Counted from the stretch's first letter, positions 43,518-52,555 are shown. The stretch: DNA of 57,177 nt from Nitrospira sp. (GCA_016788885.1 JAEURX010000026.1:1-57177); one strand, 5' to 3'. The notes: generated by a model from the letters alone, not told the origin. Program-made: numbers and translations.

Positions 43518-44447
43518 ATGAAGCGAGCATGGCAGACCTGGTCGATGGGTGGCTTCGCGATTCTTCTCTCTTTCTCCGCCTCATGGAGTGGTCAGGCTCT
43601 CGCCCTCGACAGTGACGTGGATGATGAAGTCATCACCGTCCCCTACGATCCCAGACCTGTGCCCACGGCCAAGCAAGCTCATCACAGCCTCCGGTGGCGC
43701 CACGTTCCTGCACACAGCATTTTGCTCAAAGAGTTGAAGACGGGCACCACGCTGTATCAGTTCGAAAGTGAAAAGCGATTGTCGCCGGCCAGCCTGACCA
43801 AGATCATGTCGGCGTTGGTCATTCTGGAGCACGGACATTTAGATGACGAGGTCACCGTCAGTCCAAAGGCAGCCCGCGCGCACAAGACACATCTGCGCCT
43901 GCGAACCGGCCAGATCTTCCGTTTGGAGGATCTGTTGAAGGCCATGTTGATCATGTCGGCCAATGATGCCTGTCTGGCGGCCAGTGAGCATGTGGGCGGG
44001 GACGAGGCGCGATTCGTCGACCTTATGAATGCCAAGGCGGTTGCGCTGGGGCTCACGAATACTCACTTCAGTAACGCCTGCGGCTTCGATGCGCCGGAAC
44101 ACTATTCGACGGCGGAAGACCTGGCGAAACTGAGCGAAATCGCCATGCACCATCCTGTTTTCAAAGAATTGGTCCGTGAAGAGCGCGAGATCATTATGCC
44201 GATCAACGAGCATCGAGCCTATGTGCTGCGTACGACGAACCGGCTGTTGGGCCGGATTCCTGGGGTGCAGGGGGTGAAGACGGGTTTCACGTCCAAGGCG
44301 GGTCGGTGTCTCATCGCGAAAGTCTCCCAGGATGGGAGCGATCTGCTCCTCGTGATTCTGAATTCCAAGCGTCGCTGGAATACGGCGACAAGCCTCATCA
44401 ATTACGGCTTGCGACTCAGCGACAGTCGCGCCGCGCTCACTCGATAG
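43518..44447 (+). CDS. dacA: D-alanyl-D-alanine carboxypeptidase (PBP5/6 family)
   Basis: This periplasmic enzyme trims terminal D-Ala from peptidoglycan stems. The 309-residue product has a signal peptide (GFAILLSFSASWSGQALA). The three active-site motifs are present: SLTK (in RLSPASLTKIMSAL), SAN (MLIMSANDACLAASE) and KTG (GVQGVKTGFTSKAGRC). It ends soon after the transpeptidase domain and lacks the C-terminal beta domain and amphipathic anchor of E. coli PBP5, as in the shorter S11 members. Confidence 0.92.
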   Translation: MKRAWQTWSMGGFAILLSFSASWSGQALALDSDVDDEVITVPYDPRPVPTAKQAHHSLRWRHVPAHSILLKELKTGTTLYQFESEKRLSPASLTKIMSALVILEHGHLDDEVTVSPKAARAHKTHLRLRTGQIFRLEDLLKAMLIMSANDACLAASEHVGGDEARFVDLMNAKAVALGLTNTHFSNACGFDAPEHYSTAEDLAKLSEIAMHHPVFKELVREEREIIMPINEHRAYVLRTTNRLLGRIPGVQGVKTGFTSKAGRCLIAKVSQDGSDLLLVILNSKRRWNTATSLINYGLRLSDSRAALTR

Positions 44448-44609
44448 TCTTCCATTTCGTTCAATGCGGGGAGAGATGTGCGCCGGTCTCGTGTTCACGG
44501 GATCGGCGAGGCGTTGTACTGTGCAGCGGGTGCGGGTTGGGGCTATCCAGCGCGGGGAAGCAAAAGAAGAGTCGGGGAGAATTCGAAGCCGGATGCGCCG
44601 GTTCGTGAC

Positions 44610-45140
44610 TTACCGGGGAATCGAAAATTCTACGTTGACGTCCTTGCCCAGATAATTCACCTGGAAGCCTTGCTTGTCGTAGGCCAGCATAGCGCCCATC
44701 ACATTTTCATCGCCGTAATCTTCCTTGCCCAGGATTTTGCGCACGTCGTCAGGGCTTTCGCTGTTGAGGACGTTGCGGAAAATGCCCCGCGTCTTAAAGG
44801 CGAAACGATTGTTGATGAAAATCAAATCCACTTTTCCATCCTGCACCCGAACCCCGGCCATCGGGCCGGTTGGCTTGCGTTGATCCAACAGAAAAATGAA
44901 GGTGGCTTCCTGCTCCGCCTTGATGCCGGGAATTTTTTCGTTCACGAGTCCGTCAAGGGCTTTGGCTTCATCATCCCCCAGCTTGATGCCGAACAGTGAG
45001 ACATCTTGACTCGCGATGCCCTTGGGATCGGTGAGGTCGTTCTTGCTGAGTTCATAGGGTTCGGCACTCACGACGGCAGCGAGGCACAGGGACCCCAGCG
45101 TGGCGATCAAGGCTGTGACTGTCCGCTTGCGCTGCATCAT
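44610..45140 (-). CDS. Exported hypothetical protein
   Basis: An AGGAGG box five bases ahead of the tandem ATGs at 45140 and 45137 and a signal peptide (ALIATLGSLCLAAVVSAE) mark a periplasmic protein of 176 residues. The mature part has a repeat-free alpha/beta pattern: FGIKLGDDEAKALDGLVNEK, VRVQDGKVDLIFINNRFAF and MLAYDKQGFQVNYLGKDVNV. This recalls small periplasmic 'SmpA/BamE-like' ligand-free folds, but the match is not firm. It is convergent with the carboxypeptidase and downstream of the LysR gene. Confidence 0.7.
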   Translation of the reverse strand: MMQRKRTVTALIATLGSLCLAAVVSAEPYELSKNDLTDPKGIASQDVSLFGIKLGDDEAKALDGLVNEKIPGIKAEQEATFIFLLDQRKPTGPMAGVRVQDGKVDLIFINNRFAFKTRGIFRNVLNSESPDDVRKILGKEDYGDENVMGAMLAYDKQGFQVNYLGKDVNVEFSIPR

Positions 45141-45231
45141 GAATGCCTCCTTACCAGGAATGTCGAGGAATCGACGTGTTTAAATAGTGTGTGCTGAATG
45201 AAAGAAGGAATGACCCAGGAAACAGGGCATT

Positions 45232-46266
45232 CTATCCAACGCGCTGTCTGACTTTCAAGGTCGTGCCCGTGACTGAGGCAAGCGTGGCGTTCCGAACCGA
45301 TCTTGGCGAACGTAACGCGGCCTTTCGGCCGGAGGCACGCTTCGCGGGTGTGATCGTGCGAGGAGGCGCAACGGTTGCCTGCAAATCCTGCATGGTGCTC
45401 TGACACAGAGTCGCAAATTCTTCGGCGGCAAGCCCGCGGTATCGTTTCGTGAGGTAGGCCAGCCCGACGGTGTGGCTCGGCGTGGGGTCGTACAGATCAA
45501 TCACCTGCAGTCGCGCCGCGGGCAGCCGAGAGCGGACATAGAGTTCCGGAAGAATGGTCGCTCCGGTACCTTCCGCCACCGCTTGCAGAATACCTTCCGG
45601 CGAACTCATCTCCAAGACCACCTGCGGATGTACGCCGGCTTTGGCGCATTCCGCTTCGACCATTTTGCGCAGGCAATAATCTACCGGCATCAACACCAAC
45701 GGCAGTCGTGCGAGATCCTGCATTCGGGCACGGGACTTTCCGATACTCATGCTCGTTGGGGCAATGAGGGCGAGCCGTTCTTGGAACAGGGGAACGGTGG
45801 TCATGTGGGGGTGCGTGAGCGGCAGGAGGCAGATTCCGATATCGAGGCGGTTGGCAAGGAGCCCGTTGACGATGTCGGAGGATGGCTGGGCGTGCACCTG
45901 CAGATGGATTTCGGGGAACCGCTGCTTGAAGCGGGAGACGAGCGGGGCGATCAGATAGGAGTTGACGGTCGACAAGGTGCCGACCACCAGGCGGCCGCGC
46001 TTGGCTCCGAGCAGCTCGTGGACCACTTGGGCGGCTTGATCCAATTCCCGGAGAGCTCGCTCTGCGTGCACGCGAAACAATTCGCCTGCCTGGGTTAAGA
46101 CCACCTTTCGTCCCAATCGGTCAAACAGACGGGTACCCAATTCCCGTTCGAGGCCGCCGATCTGAATCGACAGTGAGGGCTGTGAGACATGCACCTGTTC
46201 TGCGGCCCGACTGAAGTTCTGATGCGTGGCCACAGCCATGAAGTAGTGAATTTGCCGCAGTTCCAT
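45232..46266 (-). CDS. LysR-family regulator, OxyR-like
   Basis: The N-terminal helix-turn-helix (MELRQIHYFMAVATHQNFSR, VSQPSLSIQIGGLERELGTR) is typical LysR. In the effector domain, VDYCLRKMVEAEC places two cysteines eight residues apart, the spacing of the redox pair C199/C208 in OxyR (CLRDQAMGFC). The second position is often Cys or similar in other LysR proteins, so the sensor assignment is not certain. A ~40-residue basic tail extends beyond the usual end. It diverges from a hemoglobin-like lipoprotein, with an ATAG-N7-CTAT dyad between them. Peroxide or nitrosative sensing is an inference. Confidence 0.75.
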   Translation of the reverse strand: MELRQIHYFMAVATHQNFSRAAEQVHVSQPSLSIQIGGLERELGTRLFDRLGRKVVLTQAGELFRVHAERALRELDQAAQVVHELLGAKRGRLVVGTLSTVNSYLIAPLVSRFKQRFPEIHLQVHAQPSSDIVNGLLANRLDIGICLLPLTHPHMTTVPLFQERLALIAPTSMSIGKSRARMQDLARLPLVLMPVDYCLRKMVEAECAKAGVHPQVVLEMSSPEGILQAVAEGTGATILPELYVRSRLPAARLQVIDLYDPTPSHTVGLAYLTKRYRGLAAEEFATLCQSTMQDLQATVAPPRTITPAKRASGRKAALRSPRSVRNATLASVTGTTLKVRQRVG

Positions 46267-46284
46267 TCCGAGAATCCCATGGCT

Positions 46285-46299
46285 ATAGGTTTAAGCTAT
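46285..46299. promoter_or_regulatory. LysR/OxyR-type binding dyad
   Basis: ATAG-gtttaag-CTAT fits the OxyR half-site pair ATAGnTnnnAnCTAT at every fixed base. Seven bases downstream, 46307-46321 repeats the pattern imperfectly. It sits 19 bases upstream of the LysR start in an AT-rich stretch that also holds TATATT (46317-46322), a possible -10 for the divergent globin gene. Confidence 0.55.
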
Positions 46300-46438
46300 G
46301 GATTGTATGTAAACAATATATTAGACGAATGCATCTTAGAGCCCTTATGGTCTGAGGTCAACACGGGTGTTGCCGGTTGGATTCACGGTCCATGGGGGAA
46401 CGGGAGGCAGGCACCTGACAGGTCATAGGAGGGAAGCG

Positions 46439-46921
46439 ATGTCGGCAAGGAACTATTGTGGAATCGGACTGGTGGTGTTGGGCGTTGCGGGACTGCTCGG
46501 CGGCTGCGCGGACACCGGTGGGGTGAAGGGCTCAGCACCGTCAATGGCCGGTGCAACGGCGACGAAGTCGTTGTATGAACGCCTCGGGGGCAAGCCGGCC
46601 ATTGCTGCGGTCGTCGACCAATTTGTGGCGAACGTTGCCGCGGATGGGCGCATCAACAACCGGTTTGCCAGCACGGATATTCCCAAGCTGAAGGGGCATC
46701 TCGTCGATCAGGTGTGCCAGGCCACCGGAGGCCCGTGCCAGTATCAGGGGCGGGATATGAAGCGCACCCATCTTGGCATGCAGATCAGCTCTGCGGACTT
46801 CGGGGCGTTGGTCCAGGATCTCGTGGCGGCGCTGGATGCCTTTCATGTGCCGGCCGGTGAGAAGAGTGAGCTGTTGGGGATGCTTGGGTCGATGAAGGGC
46901 GACATCGTCGAATTGCCGTAA
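46439..46921 (+). CDS. Lipoprotein-anchored truncated hemoglobin
   Basis: AGGAGGG precedes the ATG at 46439. Residues 1-23 are a lipoprotein signal (GLVVLGVAGLLGGCAD, lipobox LGGC). Residues ~44-160 form a group I truncated globin: LYERLGGKPAIAAVVDQFV, NRF at the helix C region, GGPCQYQGRDMKRTHLG (the proximal His is expected in THLG) and FGALVQDLVAALDAF. Truncated globins bind O2 or NO and can act as NO dioxygenases, but most are cytoplasmic. Anchoring in the periplasm is unusual. The gene diverges from the OxyR-like regulator. Confidence 0.82.
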   Translation: MSARNYCGIGLVVLGVAGLLGGCADTGGVKGSAPSMAGATATKSLYERLGGKPAIAAVVDQFVANVAADGRINNRFASTDIPKLKGHLVDQVCQATGGPCQYQGRDMKRTHLGMQISSADFGALVQDLVAALDAFHVPAGEKSELLGMLGSMKGDIVELP

Positions 46922-46977
46922 GGGGCCATGCGAGGACCGGCCTGAGGGTCGGTCCTCGCACGGCGGCGGGGAGCCGC

Positions 46978-47271
46978 TCAGCGAGTCTGATTCACATCCA
47001 CGAGTGCAGCGGCGAGTCGACGGAGGCGTTGAAAGTAGCCTAGGCTGTCACCGGACAGGTCTTCCAGGAGCCCATCGAGGTCCGCAACGCAGTCCTGAAG
47101 AATGGCGAGACGCTGGTGATCCATTTCCGGTTGCCCGTCCAGGTAAAATACCGCGCACCCCCCGATGACTGTATCCAAGGTCATCAGTTGCCCTTCGTTC
47201 GGGCTGGAAAAGTCGGGCCAGCCCTCGCGGCTGTGTTCTTCCCAGAGTGTGGCGATGGATGGAGTGCTCAT
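46978..47271 (-). CDS. Hypothetical acidic protein, 97 residues
   Basis: The product is small, acidic and mainly helical (LAILQDCVADLDGLLEDLSG, LGYFQRLRRLAAALVDV). It has a central TVIGGCAVFYLDG strand and no signal peptide. There is no clear ribosome site before the ATG at 47271, but composition and codon use look coding. It is co-oriented with the membrane protein gene 37 bases upstream. No family recognised. Confidence 0.55.
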   Translation of the reverse strand: MSTPSIATLWEEHSREGWPDFSSPNEGQLMTLDTVIGGCAVFYLDGQPEMDHQRLAILQDCVADLDGLLEDLSGDSLGYFQRLRRLAAALVDVNQTR

Positions 47272-47308
47272 AGCAGTATGACAGGTACCGTTCGTTCGTC
47301 GCGAGTGG

Positions 47309-47695
47309 TTATGGGTGCAACAACCCTAACGCATGCAGGAGCAGGACGGCAAGCGTGCAGAGCCAGAGTGCAAAAAATCGGTAGTCCACGGCTTCGCGCG
47401 CAAAGCACCAGGTTAAGACAGACGTCCGCCAGGAGGCAGGGCCCCATGTCAGGAAGCACCCCTTGATGACCATGGCTACCCCGGTCATCCACGAGAGCGG
47501 TTGATACGGCAGCGAAGTCGACCAGAGGAGCAGGGTGAGCCCAAGGGCAATGCCGATGGTTTGCCATCGGAGCATCTGCGGGTTCTCTGCCAGCGAGTCC
47601 TGGAGTCGCCGCATCACTATGAGGGGAGCAATCAAGAGGGCAAGGCCGTCGGCCATCCAGATTCCGGCGATGGCCGCAAGGATGTATCGTGTCAT
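47309..47695 (-). CDS. Four-helix membrane protein, hypothetical
   Basis: The 128-residue product has four hydrophobic segments: IAGIWMADGLALLIAPLIVM, IGIALGLTLLLWST, WMTGVAMVIKGCFLTW and FFALWLCTLAVLLLHALGLL, with charged loops between. It resembles small DUF-type inner-membrane proteins with no known activity. It follows gdhA by 31 bases on the same strand. Confidence 0.65.
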   Translation of the reverse strand: MTRYILAAIAGIWMADGLALLIAPLIVMRRLQDSLAENPQMLRWQTIGIALGLTLLLWSTSLPYQPLSWMTGVAMVIKGCFLTWGPASWRTSVLTWCFAREAVDYRFFALWLCTLAVLLLHALGLLHP

Positions 47696-47726
47696 CGTAC
47701 GGGCAGCGAATCCGGCCGTGCGACCA

Positions 47727-48983
47727 TCATGGGTAGAGTCCGCGTTGGAGATGGGCTTGCGCGACCTTATCGATGCCTGACATCAAGGCCGCCATGCGCA
47801 TCGTCGTCCGTCGCTGAACCGAGAACTGGAGAGTGCGATGAAACGCGCTGGTGATGATGTCCTGGAGCCGATCCTGAATGTCCTTCGCTTTCCAGAAGAA
47901 CCGTTGCACATCCTGCACCCATTCAAAATACGAAACGATGACCCCGCCTGAATTCGCCAGAATGTCCGGGATGATGAAGATGCCTTTGTCGGTCAGGATA
48001 CGATCGGCTTCCAGCGTAGTCGGGCCATTGGCGCCCTCCGCCAGAATCCGGCAACGCAATTTGCCCGCGTTGGCACCGGTGATTTGCTCTGAAAGGGCGG
48101 CGGGAATCAGGACGGTGCAGTCCAATTGCAGCAGGTCCTCGTTGGTGATCGGCTCTCCGAGCTTGCTCTCGCTCAGTGGCTCCTGTTTCTCGCGATAACG
48201 GCGGAGGAGCTCCGGAATGTCCAAGCCCTTGGGGTTGTAGAGGCCTCCGCTTACGTCGCTCACGGCCACGATCCGTGCTCCTGCGTGTTGCATGATCAGG
48301 GCGGTGTGAGAACCGACGTTGCCGAACCCTTGGATCGCAACGGTGGCCTGGCTGACATCCAATTTCAGGTGCCGTAGGGCTTCGAGGGTGACATACACGA
48401 CCCCGCGGCCTGTGGCTTCTTCCCTGCCGAGGCTGCCGCCGATGGAGAGCGGTTTGCCCGTGACCACGCCTTGCACCGCATACCCGACCTGCTGGCTGTA
48501 GGTGTCCATAATCCACGCCATCACCTGTTGATCCGTGCCCACGTCCGGCGCAGGCACGTCTTTATCCGGGCCGATCAAGGGGAAAATCTCCGCGGCATAC
48601 CGGCGTGTCAGGCGTTGAAGTTCACCTCGGCTCAACTGTTTCGGATCCACCTTGACGCCGCCTTTCGCCCCGCCGTAAGGGAGGTCGGCGAGCGCGCATT
48701 TCCACGTCATCCACATGGAAAGGGCGGCGACTTCTCCCAAGCAGACTCCGGGATGATAGCGGATGCCGCCTTTGGACGGGCCTCTGGCCGTATCGTGCTG
48801 GACGCGATAACCGGTGAAGACCTCGACTCGGCCATCATCCATCCGTACGGGCACACTCACGATCAGCGACCGCTGCGGCAGTTTGAGCCGCTCGCGCAGG
48901 TTGGTATCCAGGTGCATCGCTTCGGCCGCCTCATTGAATTGGGCGACGGCCAGGCGGAACGTGTGGGTATCTAGTTCAGTCAT
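47727..48983 (-). CDS. gdhA: Glutamate dehydrogenase
   Basis: The enzyme interconverts glutamate and 2-oxoglutarate plus ammonia. I start at the ATG at 48983 (CAAGGAGCG upstream), giving 418 residues. Signatures are GPSKGGIRYHPGV, MTWKCALADLPYGGAKGGVK (catalytic lysines), DVPAPDVGTDQQVMAWIMDT, the Rossmann motif IQGFGNVGSHTALIM and ILAEGANGPTT. It belongs to the ~420-residue hexameric class common in thermophiles and Gram-positives. Its start overlaps the end of lipB by 8 bases. It is an ammonia-assimilation or glutamate-catabolism enzyme; direction and cofactor cannot be read. Confidence 0.95.
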   Translation of the reverse strand: MTELDTHTFRLAVAQFNEAAEAMHLDTNLRERLKLPQRSLIVSVPVRMDDGRVEVFTGYRVQHDTARGPSKGGIRYHPGVCLGEVAALSMWMTWKCALADLPYGGAKGGVKVDPKQLSRGELQRLTRRYAAEIFPLIGPDKDVPAPDVGTDQQVMAWIMDTYSQQVGYAVQGVVTGKPLSIGGSLGREEATGRGVVYVTLEALRHLKLDVSQATVAIQGFGNVGSHTALIMQHAGARIVAVSDVSGGLYNPKGLDIPELLRRYREKQEPLSESKLGEPITNEDLLQLDCTVLIPAALSEQITGANAGKLRCRILAEGANGPTTLEADRILTDKGIFIIPDILANSGGVIVSYFEWVQDVQRFFWKAKDIQDRLQDIITSAFHRTLQFSVQRRTTMRMAALMSGIDKVAQAHLQRGLYP

Positions 48984-49764
48984 GAAGGCGCTCCTTGGCA
49001 ATGAATGACGCAGCGATGGGCGCGGGGCCGAGGTCGTCGGGCGGTTCTCCGAGCATCTCGATGGAGTCAGCCCCCAAGGTGTCAACCCAGGTCAGATGAA
49101 ACCGTTCGGCAAAGTGGGCGGCAATGTGCTGTTGGACGGCGGCCATCTCGGGTGCGCAGCCCAAGAGGGCGGCCATCGACGTGACACGGCACCCGGCGAT
49201 GCCGCAGGGAATGATGGACGAGAACGGCGCGAGATCCAGACTGACATTCAGTGCAAATCCGTGCATGGTGACGCCCTGCGAGATCCGCACGCCGATGGAC
49301 GCAATCTTGAGCGGCTGGTCGTCACCGACCCACACACCGGGTAACCCTTCGCGTCGCCGACCCTGGATTGCCCACTCACCCAAGGTTGCGATCAACACGT
49401 CCTCCAGGCGGCGGACATAGGCTTTCGGTCCTGCGCAATAGTCTGTCAGGCGGAGAATAGGGTAACCGACTGCCTGCCCCGGTCCGTGGTAGGTGATCGA
49501 CCCACCCCGCTCAGTTCGCACGACCGGAATGCCGGTCTGCTGCATCAGTTGATCACCTGCCGGCCAATGATGGTCCTGAGTCGTGCGCCCAACGGTATAG
49601 ACGGGTGGATGCTCAACAAGGAGCAGCATGTCTCGGCATCGATCCGCCGCCCGAGCCGCATGGTAAGTCCGCTGTAGTTGCCAGGCCCGTTCATAGAGGA
49701 GCGGGGCGCAGCAGAGCAAGGTTGCGGGCCGCGCGGGCTCAAGCGAGTCGTGTGTCTCCGACAT
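48976..49764 (-). CDS. lipB: Octanoyltransferase LipB
   Basis: LipB moves octanoyl groups from ACP to lipoyl domains. The product has YERAWQLQRTYHAAR, LLLVEHPPVYTVGR, TERGGSITYHGPGQAVGYPI, KIASIGVRISQGVTMHGFALN and PCGIAGCRVTSM with the catalytic Cys/Lys pair. The frame extends to 49938, but the ATG at 49764 matches the family start (262 residues). Its ribosome site is weak. The gene overlaps gdhA, suggesting cotranscription. Confidence 0.94.
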   Translation of the reverse strand: MSETHDSLEPARPATLLCCAPLLYERAWQLQRTYHAARAADRCRDMLLLVEHPPVYTVGRTTQDHHWPAGDQLMQQTGIPVVRTERGGSITYHGPGQAVGYPILRLTDYCAGPKAYVRRLEDVLIATLGEWAIQGRRREGLPGVWVGDDQPLKIASIGVRISQGVTMHGFALNVSLDLAPFSSIIPCGIAGCRVTSMAALLGCAPEMAAVQQHIAAHFAERFHLTWVDTLGADSIEMLGEPPDDLGPAPIAASFIAKERLHD

Positions 49765-49819
49765 GGGGCCTGAACCACCGACCGATTCCGTTTGGCTAGG
49801 GTGGTGACGCGTCATAGGG

Positions 49820-50890
49820 TTATGGTCGAGGCTGGCTGGGGCGTGACACCGTGATGGTGGCTGTCCCAGATTTGCCTTGTGCGGAGATTTGAAACGCCAT
49901 GTGCTCATTGGCATGGGCGACGGCATGCCAGAAATCACCCATGTTGTACAGCGGTCGATTATCGATAGCTGTGACTACGTCGCCGGACTGCAGGCCGGCT
50001 TGTCCTGCCGGCTTGGACGGATCGACCTGTACGGCGAGGATTCCCCGATCACTTTCCAGATCGAAGCTGGCGGCAATGCTGGGAGTGATGGTGATCGGGA
50101 CCAGGCCCAGGTCAGGCCGCGACACAGATCCGCGGGCCATCATCGAGTCAAGATGCGGGGTCACAGCCTCAATGGCGATGGCATAACTGATGGCTTGGGC
50201 CGATGGCGCGATGGCGACGTTGATTCCGACGACCTGGCCGAAGCGGTCGACCAGCGGGCCGCCGCTATTGCCGGGGTTGATTGCTGCGTCGGTCTGAAGG
50301 AGATCGTAGAGTGTCTCGCCCTCCGGCGTGAGAACCGAACGATCGAGGGCACTGAGCACGCCCACCGTGACGGTGGAACCGCCTTTCAGGGCCAGCGGGT
50401 TGCCGATGGCGATGACGGTTTCCCCGATGTCGAAATTTGTCCGGTGGCTGAACTCCGCCGGGACCAAATCCGGGGCGGTGATACGCACGAGCGCAAGATC
50501 CAGCAGAAAGTCGCGGGCGACGACCCGCCCGGGCGTGAGCCGACCTGTCGACAAGCCGACGACTACGCTGGTCACGCCTTGCACCAAGTGATTGTTGGTG
50601 AGGATGTATCCGTTCGCGTCCAGAATGACGCCGGAACCGGATCCCGATGGCGCGCCATGCTGTGAGCCCGATGGCATCCCTCGGGTCAGGACTGTCACGA
50701 CGGAAGGCCGGACTTTGGTCACGACGGCTGGAACGGATAGTTCGGTGAGTGGGGTATCGCTGCCTGGACGGTCTGCGCCATAGGCGCTGCTGTTCAAGAG
50801 GATGAGGCAGAATACAAGGAGGCTCCAGATTCGCCGACCCTTCCTGTGTGACAGGAAGGCCGCATCACGACTATAGGCATCTGTCACCAT
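49820..50890 (-). CDS. HtrA/DegP-type periplasmic serine protease with one PDZ domain
   Basis: I choose the ATG at 50890 so that the 356-residue product begins with a signal sequence (RIWSLLVFCLILLNSSAYGA). The trypsin-like domain has ILTNNHLVQGV (His), DLALVRI (Asp) and INPGNSGGPLVD (Ser), with GSGSGVILDANGYI and IGNPLALKGGSTVTVG loops. One C-terminal PDZ domain follows (AGQAGLQSGDVVTAIDNRPL), as in DegS-like proteins. It handles misfolded envelope proteins. The signal may be uncleaved and act as an anchor. Confidence 0.92.
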   Translation of the reverse strand: MVTDAYSRDAAFLSHRKGRRIWSLLVFCLILLNSSAYGADRPGSDTPLTELSVPAVVTKVRPSVVTVLTRGMPSGSQHGAPSGSGSGVILDANGYILTNNHLVQGVTSVVVGLSTGRLTPGRVVARDFLLDLALVRITAPDLVPAEFSHRTNFDIGETVIAIGNPLALKGGSTVTVGVLSALDRSVLTPEGETLYDLLQTDAAINPGNSGGPLVDRFGQVVGINVAIAPSAQAISYAIAIEAVTPHLDSMMARGSVSRPDLGLVPITITPSIAASFDLESDRGILAVQVDPSKPAGQAGLQSGDVVTAIDNRPLYNMGDFWHAVAHANEHMAFQISAQGKSGTATITVSRPSQPRP

Positions 50891-50961
50891 AGGGGCCCGC
50901 CGTCCTCCATCACCGCATTCTCTCACAATGGACGGCATGGCGAAAGCGGACAGAACACAGC

Positions 50962-50987
50962 ACGGGCGAGGCAACTGCCTCGCCCGT
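50962..50987 (-). terminator. Hairpin downstream of the sigma factor gene
   Basis: ACGGGCGAGGCA and TGCCTCGCCCGT are perfect inverted repeats of 12 bases with a 2-base centre (loop of 4 when relaxed). The hairpin lies 33 bases after the sigma factor stop. The T-run is poor (GTGCTGTGTTCTG), so termination is likely but not certain. Confidence 0.6.
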
Positions 50988-51020
50988 TGCATCAACCTCG
51001 CTTCTCCGGTTCAAGGAGAA

Positions 51021-52274
51021 TTATTTCAGCGCCGCGAACATTTCCTTCACCACCGGGCTCTTGAGCTTCTTCAGCGCCTTGGCCTCGATCTGTCGAATTC
51101 GCTCACGCGTGACCGACAGTTGCTGCCCGACTTGCTCCAACGTCCGCGCCTGATCCTGGCCGATGCCGAACCGGAGTCGGATGACGGTCTGCTCCCTTGG
51201 GGTCAGCGTGCCAAGAATACGGTCCATCTCACGGGTCATTTCCGTGCGGTTCACATGAGCGTCCGGCGGTACTGCCTGCTGATCCGGAAGCAATTCGCCG
51301 AGTTCCGTCCCGCCATCACCGACCTGGTGCTCCAATGCGACCGGTTCCTGGAAGGCTTGGATGGTTTCCTGCAGCCGGTCAGGGCGCATCCGCATGGACA
51401 GCGCGACTTCCTCGAGCCGAGGTTGACGCCCTAATTGCTGCACCAGCCGTCGGGAAGCCCTCAGAATCCGGTTCGACGCTTCCGTCTGGTGCACAGGAAT
51501 TCTAATCGTCCGGGCCTGGTCGGCCAGGGCGCGAGTGATCCCCTGTCGAATCCACCAGGTTGCATACGTACTGAACTTAAATCCTTTGCGGTGTTGGTAG
51601 CGCTCGGCAGCCTTCATCAGCCCGATGTTGCCCTCCTGGACGAGATCGAGCAAGGTGAGGCCTCGGCCGGTGTAATGTTTAGCGACATTGACCACTAGAC
51701 GAAGATTGCAGCGGACCAACTCATCTTTTGCGGTCTCCAGGGTGACACGCGAGGTGCGCAACTGGGTGAGACAACTCTGTAGGTCCTTACGCACGGCCAC
51801 CGGTACCTTGGTGCCGATCGTGGTATCGCCTTGCAACTGCGTCAGTGCCTCTTCGGCCTCATTGAGTGCCGTGGCCGAGAGGCCGCTCAGCCGGCGTATG
51901 GTCTGGAGCGTCTGCAGATGTGCGGTGACCTGTTCGGTTCTCTTCAGGCGACCGCAGAGTTTGGCAGCCTGCTGGAGCACCTGGCGAATCTGCCTGGTGC
52001 CGAGGTCCAGCTGTTTGGCCAAGGCAATCTCTTCCTCCCGCTCCAAGAGCCCCCGCTCGCCGAACGAACGGAAATACAGGGATTCCAGCAGAAACGGGGA
52101 GGCCGCTGAACGGGCAGGCTGCTCAGGAGCCTGGGCTTCGGGGTCCACATCGGCCTGGTCATCCTGGGCGATGGTATCCAGCAACGTGCTGGCTTCAGGA
52201 TCATCAGCGTCCGGGTCGACCGGCACTGCCACAGACGGCTCTGTATCGTCGTGAATGACCGATGCGTCTTTCAT
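51021..52274 (-). CDS. RNA polymerase sigma-70 family factor (group 2-like)
   Basis: The 417-residue product has an acidic, disordered N-terminus (about 1-55) and region 1.2 (RGLLEREEEIALAKQLDLGT). Region 2 carries NLRLVVNVAKHYTGRGLTLL, DLVQEGNIGLMKAAERYQ and FSTYATWWIRQGITRA. Region 3 has IPVHQTEASNRILRASR. Region 4 has LTPREQTVIRLRFGIG and QLSVTRERIRQIEAKALKKL. It is shorter than RpoD and lacks the non-conserved region, so it looks like an RpoS/SigB-like group 2 factor. I start at the ATG at 52274 (GAGGGGTGA upstream). Confidence 0.88.
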   Translation of the reverse strand: MKDASVIHDDTEPSVAVPVDPDADDPEASTLLDTIAQDDQADVDPEAQAPEQPARSAASPFLLESLYFRSFGERGLLEREEEIALAKQLDLGTRQIRQVLQQAAKLCGRLKRTEQVTAHLQTLQTIRRLSGLSATALNEAEEALTQLQGDTTIGTKVPVAVRKDLQSCLTQLRTSRVTLETAKDELVRCNLRLVVNVAKHYTGRGLTLLDLVQEGNIGLMKAAERYQHRKGFKFSTYATWWIRQGITRALADQARTIRIPVHQTEASNRILRASRRLVQQLGRQPRLEEVALSMRMRPDRLQETIQAFQEPVALEHQVGDGGTELGELLPDQQAVPPDAHVNRTEMTREMDRILGTLTPREQTVIRLRFGIGQDQARTLEQVGQQLSVTRERIRQIEAKALKKLKSPVVKEMFAALK

Positions 52275-52555
52275 TATCGTCACCCCTCTTCCCCACAATT
52301 GGGGAGGTTGGTTAGCGGTCTATGAGAGAAACACATGCGTGCACTACTACGTTAGAGACCAGAGGGCGCAATAAGGATTCGACCGGGTGTAGGTCCCTCA
52401 GCGCTCCTCCTGGTACTACGGACGCAGGCAGTGCATGGATTTGCCACTCTAGGGAGATAGGGACCATCGCCGAACTGTCAAGTGGAGCAGGGCTGGATAT
52501 TCGGTCGTGGCGGTTTGGTTGAAAACCCGTCGGCAGTCCCATAGAATGCCCTCCC

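Noticed and set aside
45651-45690. Calling the LysR protein OxyR outright
   Set aside because: The C-x8-C spacing fits, but Cys or similar residues are common at these positions in other LysR groups, and the C-terminal tail is atypical. Left as OxyR-like.
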